From: Algibacter miyuki
GTDB lineage: Bacteria > Bacteroidota > Bacteroidia > Flavobacteriales > Flavobacteriaceae
DNA length: 35,113 bases
Direction: 5' to 3' (one strand)
Assembly (NCBI RefSeq): GCF_042427745.1
Contig: NZ_JBHMFA010000003.1
Shown here piece by piece: positions 33,174 to 35,113 of this stretch (the stretch's first letter is position 1; each line of letters begins with the position of its first letter). The notes under the pieces were generated by a model. That model was not told the DNA's origin and ran no database searches. It was given only the letters and a program-made list of their open reading frames with translations. Both the position numbers and the translations under genes were made by a program.

Positions 33174-33968
33174 ATGAAACATTATATATGTATAATATTC
33201 TTACTATTTTCTTTGAGATTTTTCGCTCAAGGTACAGTTGGTGGGAATGAACTGACGCCTAGTGTTACTATGGATATTAGTACAAAGGATGTGGATAATC
33301 CAGGGTTTTCAGAAGGTGTTATTATTCCTAGAGTAACTAACTTAAATGTAACGGACCCTAAAGAAGTCGGTTTGTGGGTTTTTTATGAAACATCAAACAT
33401 AGATAGAGGTTTTTATTGGTGGGATGGAGTTACATGGCAGCCTTTTATTTCTATAACTCAGATTAGTGCAGATTTAACTATAGCGCATGCCTATTGTAAA
33501 AACATATTTAAAGAAGGTGATATGAGTGGCAACACAGCAACAAACTTAAGAACTATTGAGTTTGATGGTCTAGAAACCAATGATGTTGCTAATTTTGAAA
33601 TTAATACAGATGGTGAGTTAGTAGTGAAAAAAGCAGGAAAATATCACGTATATGGAGTGGTTAATGTAAGAAATGTATCAAATGTTGTTAATGCAAATAA
33701 AAGAGACGGTATTGAAGCAAAACTTTATGTTAACGGCGCTAATGCATCGTTGATTAACGGCAATTTAAATATAGAAGGCGCGAATAGTTTTCCTACAGGG
33801 AATAATACGGTTGTGGTCTTTTTATCTGGAGCTTTAACATTAAATACAAACGATCGTTTGCTTTATAAAGTAGATAGATATTATAGAGATTCCGAACCTT
33901 TTATAGTAATAAGGCCTGATCCATCGGCTTTGTCAAATTTAACCTTAAAATATTTAGGACCTCAATAA
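33174..33968 (+). CDS. Secreted C1q/TNF-like domain protein 3
   Basis: 264 residues. Signal peptide about 1-19 (ending RFFAQ). The module reads TVGGNELTPSVTMDISTKDV, GVIIPRVTNLNV, FYWWDGVTWQPFI; the conserved ending [Y/W]WDGxxW is shared with the other two and with the partial gene at 34611. The C1q-like half shows FEINTDGELVVKKAGKYHVY, AKLYVNGANASLI, LSGALTLNTNDRLLYKVDRY and ends LTLKYLGPQ. Last of the three tandem paralogues. It is followed by decayed genes. Confidence 0.7.
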   Translation: MKHYICIIFLLFSLRFFAQGTVGGNELTPSVTMDISTKDVDNPGFSEGVIIPRVTNLNVTDPKEVGLWVFYETSNIDRGFYWWDGVTWQPFISITQISADLTIAHAYCKNIFKEGDMSGNTATNLRTIEFDGLETNDVANFEINTDGELVVKKAGKYHVYGVVNVRNVSNVVNANKRDGIEAKLYVNGANASLINGNLNIEGANSFPTGNNTVVVFLSGALTLNTNDRLLYKVDRYYRDSEPFIVIRPDPSALSNLTLKYLGPQ

Positions 33969-33992
33969 GTATATTCAATATAAAACTTAACA

Positions 33993-34232
33993 ATGAAAAA
34001 ATATTACTACATATTACTTTACTGCTGTTTATAGTAAGCATGGTATCTCAAACAAGTAATATGGGGGTTTTAACCGTGAGTGAGGGGGACTGTGTTTTCC
34101 ACGGTAAAACGTTTTGATAATCAAACAAGCGGTACCTTTTATAATGATGGAAACGCTTATGTCTGCAGTCATTTTATTAATGATGGTATTATAGATTTCT
34201 ACGGCACTACAGGATTAATATGTTTTTTATAA
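33993..34232 (+). pseudogene. 5' fragment of a secreted flavobacterial surface protein gene, frameshifted
   Basis: The ATG at 33993 starts MKKYYYILL but the frame stops after 13 codons. Restoring one T in the leader (near 34020) and removing one G near 34085 joins the pieces into one N-terminus: FIVSMVSQTSNMGVLTVSE, then TVFSTVKRFDNQTSGTFYND and HFINDGIIDFYGTTG. I recognise this as the start of large flavobacterial secreted proteins that often carry gliding or T9SS C-terminal domains. The rest is missing. Both indels lie in short homopolymers, so sequencing error is possible for them, but not for the loss of the rest. Confidence 0.6.
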
Positions 34233-34264
34233 AATAGTTGTTTTTATGCTTTTTACTGCATGTA

Positions 34265-34447
34265 TTGTCTAATAACCGCGTAAAATCGACTATGGATTAT
34301 AGCATAGCTAGTAGAATCAATCGCAACCGATTAAGTTTATGTGGTTATGGCGAAACGCAATTGGTTAATAAATGTTCAAACGCCGTACCATGTACAAAAG
34401 CAGAACATCAAGCCAACAGACGTAGTGAATTTATATTCGTGAAATAA
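34265..34447 (+). pseudogene. 3' remnant of an OmpA-family protein gene
   Basis: This frame encodes LSNNRVKSTMDYSIASRIN, RLSLCGYGETQLVNKCSN and HQANRRSEFIFVK before a TAA. That is the final third of an OmpA/MotB peptidoglycan-binding domain, with the usual GYGE and NRRSEF ends. The 5' part is absent: a few dozen bases upstream is the fragment of a different secreted-protein gene. The two remnants probably met by one deletion. Confidence 0.7.
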
Positions 34448-34610
34448 ACACATTGTAGCAGCAATATCTATTGTAAACATTGAGTTTTATTAATTAAATT
34501 AACGTAAATCGCTATGAATAATTTATAGTTATATGAGATTTCCTTAAATTGAGTGACTTTTGTGTGGTTTTTGTGTCTAATAATTATATTGATACTCAAA
34601 AATTGAACAA

Positions 34611-35113
34611 ATGAAATTAAGATTACTTATAATCGTATTTTTAGGTTTAACCTATAATATGAATGCGCAAGTTGGAATAGGTACTCCAATGCCAAATCAG
34701 TCAACTCAATTAGATGTAGTTGCATCAGATAGAGGTGTTATGATACCAAGAGTAGCTCTTACTGATACTTTAGATCAAACAACTATTGTAAATGGAAACG
34801 AAGAAAGCCTTTTAGTTTTTAATGTTTCAGACAATACTCTTATTAAACCTGGTTATTACTATTGGTTTGATGGTAGTTGGAAGAGAATTATTTCGGGAGG
34901 AGATGATGAAATAGATTTTCAAGAAACTTTAACAAGTCTTGTTTATAATTCAACAGATAATACTTTAGTATATACCGATGAGAACACAAGTGATTCTGTA
35001 ATTGATCTGAAAGATATTTTTGATCAATTAGAAACGGTAACTACTTTAGTAGATAATACCGACGGAACATACACTTACACTAGTGAAGATGGCACAGAAA
35101 CCATCGTTGATAT
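34611..35113 (+). CDS. Repeat-type surface protein, 3' end outside window
   Basis: The frame is open from the ATG at 34611 to the window end, 167 codons with no stop. Signal peptide about 1-20 (LGLTYNMNAQ). The N-terminal module shared with the C1q-like proteins follows: VGIGTPMPNQSTQLDVVAS, GVMIPRVALTDT, YYYWFDGSWKRII. Then Thr- and Asp-rich segments begin (LVYNSTDNTLVYTDENTSD, LETVTTLVDNTDGTYTYTSE) that look like the start of a long repeat stalk. Function is probably a surface adhesin or structural protein, which is inference. Its leader is duplicated at 31374. Confidence 0.75.
   Translation, partial: MKLRLLIIVFLGLTYNMNAQVGIGTPMPNQSTQLDVVASDRGVMIPRVALTDTLDQTTIVNGNEESLLVFNVSDNTLIKPGYYYWFDGSWKRIISGGDDEIDFQETLTSLVYNSTDNTLVYTDENTSDSVIDLKDIFDQLETVTTLVDNTDGTYTYTSEDGTETIVD

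Noticed and set aside
30720..35113. Search for an attachment-site copy of the tRNA-Leu 3' end
   Set aside because: No second copy of the GTTCGAGTCTCCCCGCCC end was found in the window, so an integrated element is not shown.

Overview
The window is AT-rich and reads as part of a Bacteroidota chromosome, most likely a member of the Flavobacteriaceae. The evidence is a SusC/SusD pair with an ECF sigma factor and FecR regulator, a type IX secretion (T9SS) C-terminal sorting domain, DUF4230 and DUF4407 proteins, TAnnTTTG-type -7 promoter boxes, and weak ribosome binding sites.

Left part (1-6363). An array of near-identical genes for a tiny, very acidic lipoprotein opens the window. One copy is cut by the window edge, one is broken by an N, and one is complete. 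A TPR sensor histidine kinase and a LuxR-type response regulator follow in the same direction. Next come a candidate small RNA, a DUF456 membrane protein, and a BlaI-type repressor with an M56 (BlaR1-like) membrane protease. Three perfect AACTAA-N4-TTAGTT dyads lie on the BlaI promoter. A small lipoprotein related to the C-terminal domain of the M56 protein closes this part.

Middle (6364-17100). This is mostly housekeeping and conserved hypothetical content: a flippase-like membrane protein with a family 2 glycosyltransferase, an outer-membrane barrel, RuvC, HemW, a cyclase-family hydrolase, DUF4230, MmcQ/YjbR, a secreted protein built from two 126-residue repeats, a PhnA-like protein, an NTF2-like secreted protein, an orphan STAS protein and a DUF4407 protein.

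Right-centre (17100-28000, minus strand). One long unit runs sigma factor, then FecR, SusC, SusD, a beta-rich lipoprotein, a di-heme cytochrome c peroxidase and a T9SS-exported ELWxTDGT-repeat protein. No glycosidase is present, so this looks like a TonB-dependent uptake or redox locus rather than a standard polysaccharide locus. An EamA transporter and an M20 dipeptidase follow.

Right end (30600-35113). A tRNA-Leu with a clear promoter and terminator borders an accessory region of surface proteins. It holds a decayed leader, three tandem C1q-like secreted proteins, and a scar in which the 5' part of one secreted-protein gene lies next to the 3' tail of an OmpA-family gene. The last gene, a repeat-type surface protein, runs off the window. 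Two copies of a dispersed intergenic element (about 6466-6562 and 29010-29168) each sit just past the stop codon of a minus-strand gene.

The best candidate for something undescribed is the lipopeptide array next to the TPR kinase. Its mature peptide is unchanged between copies while the DNA has drifted only at silent sites.
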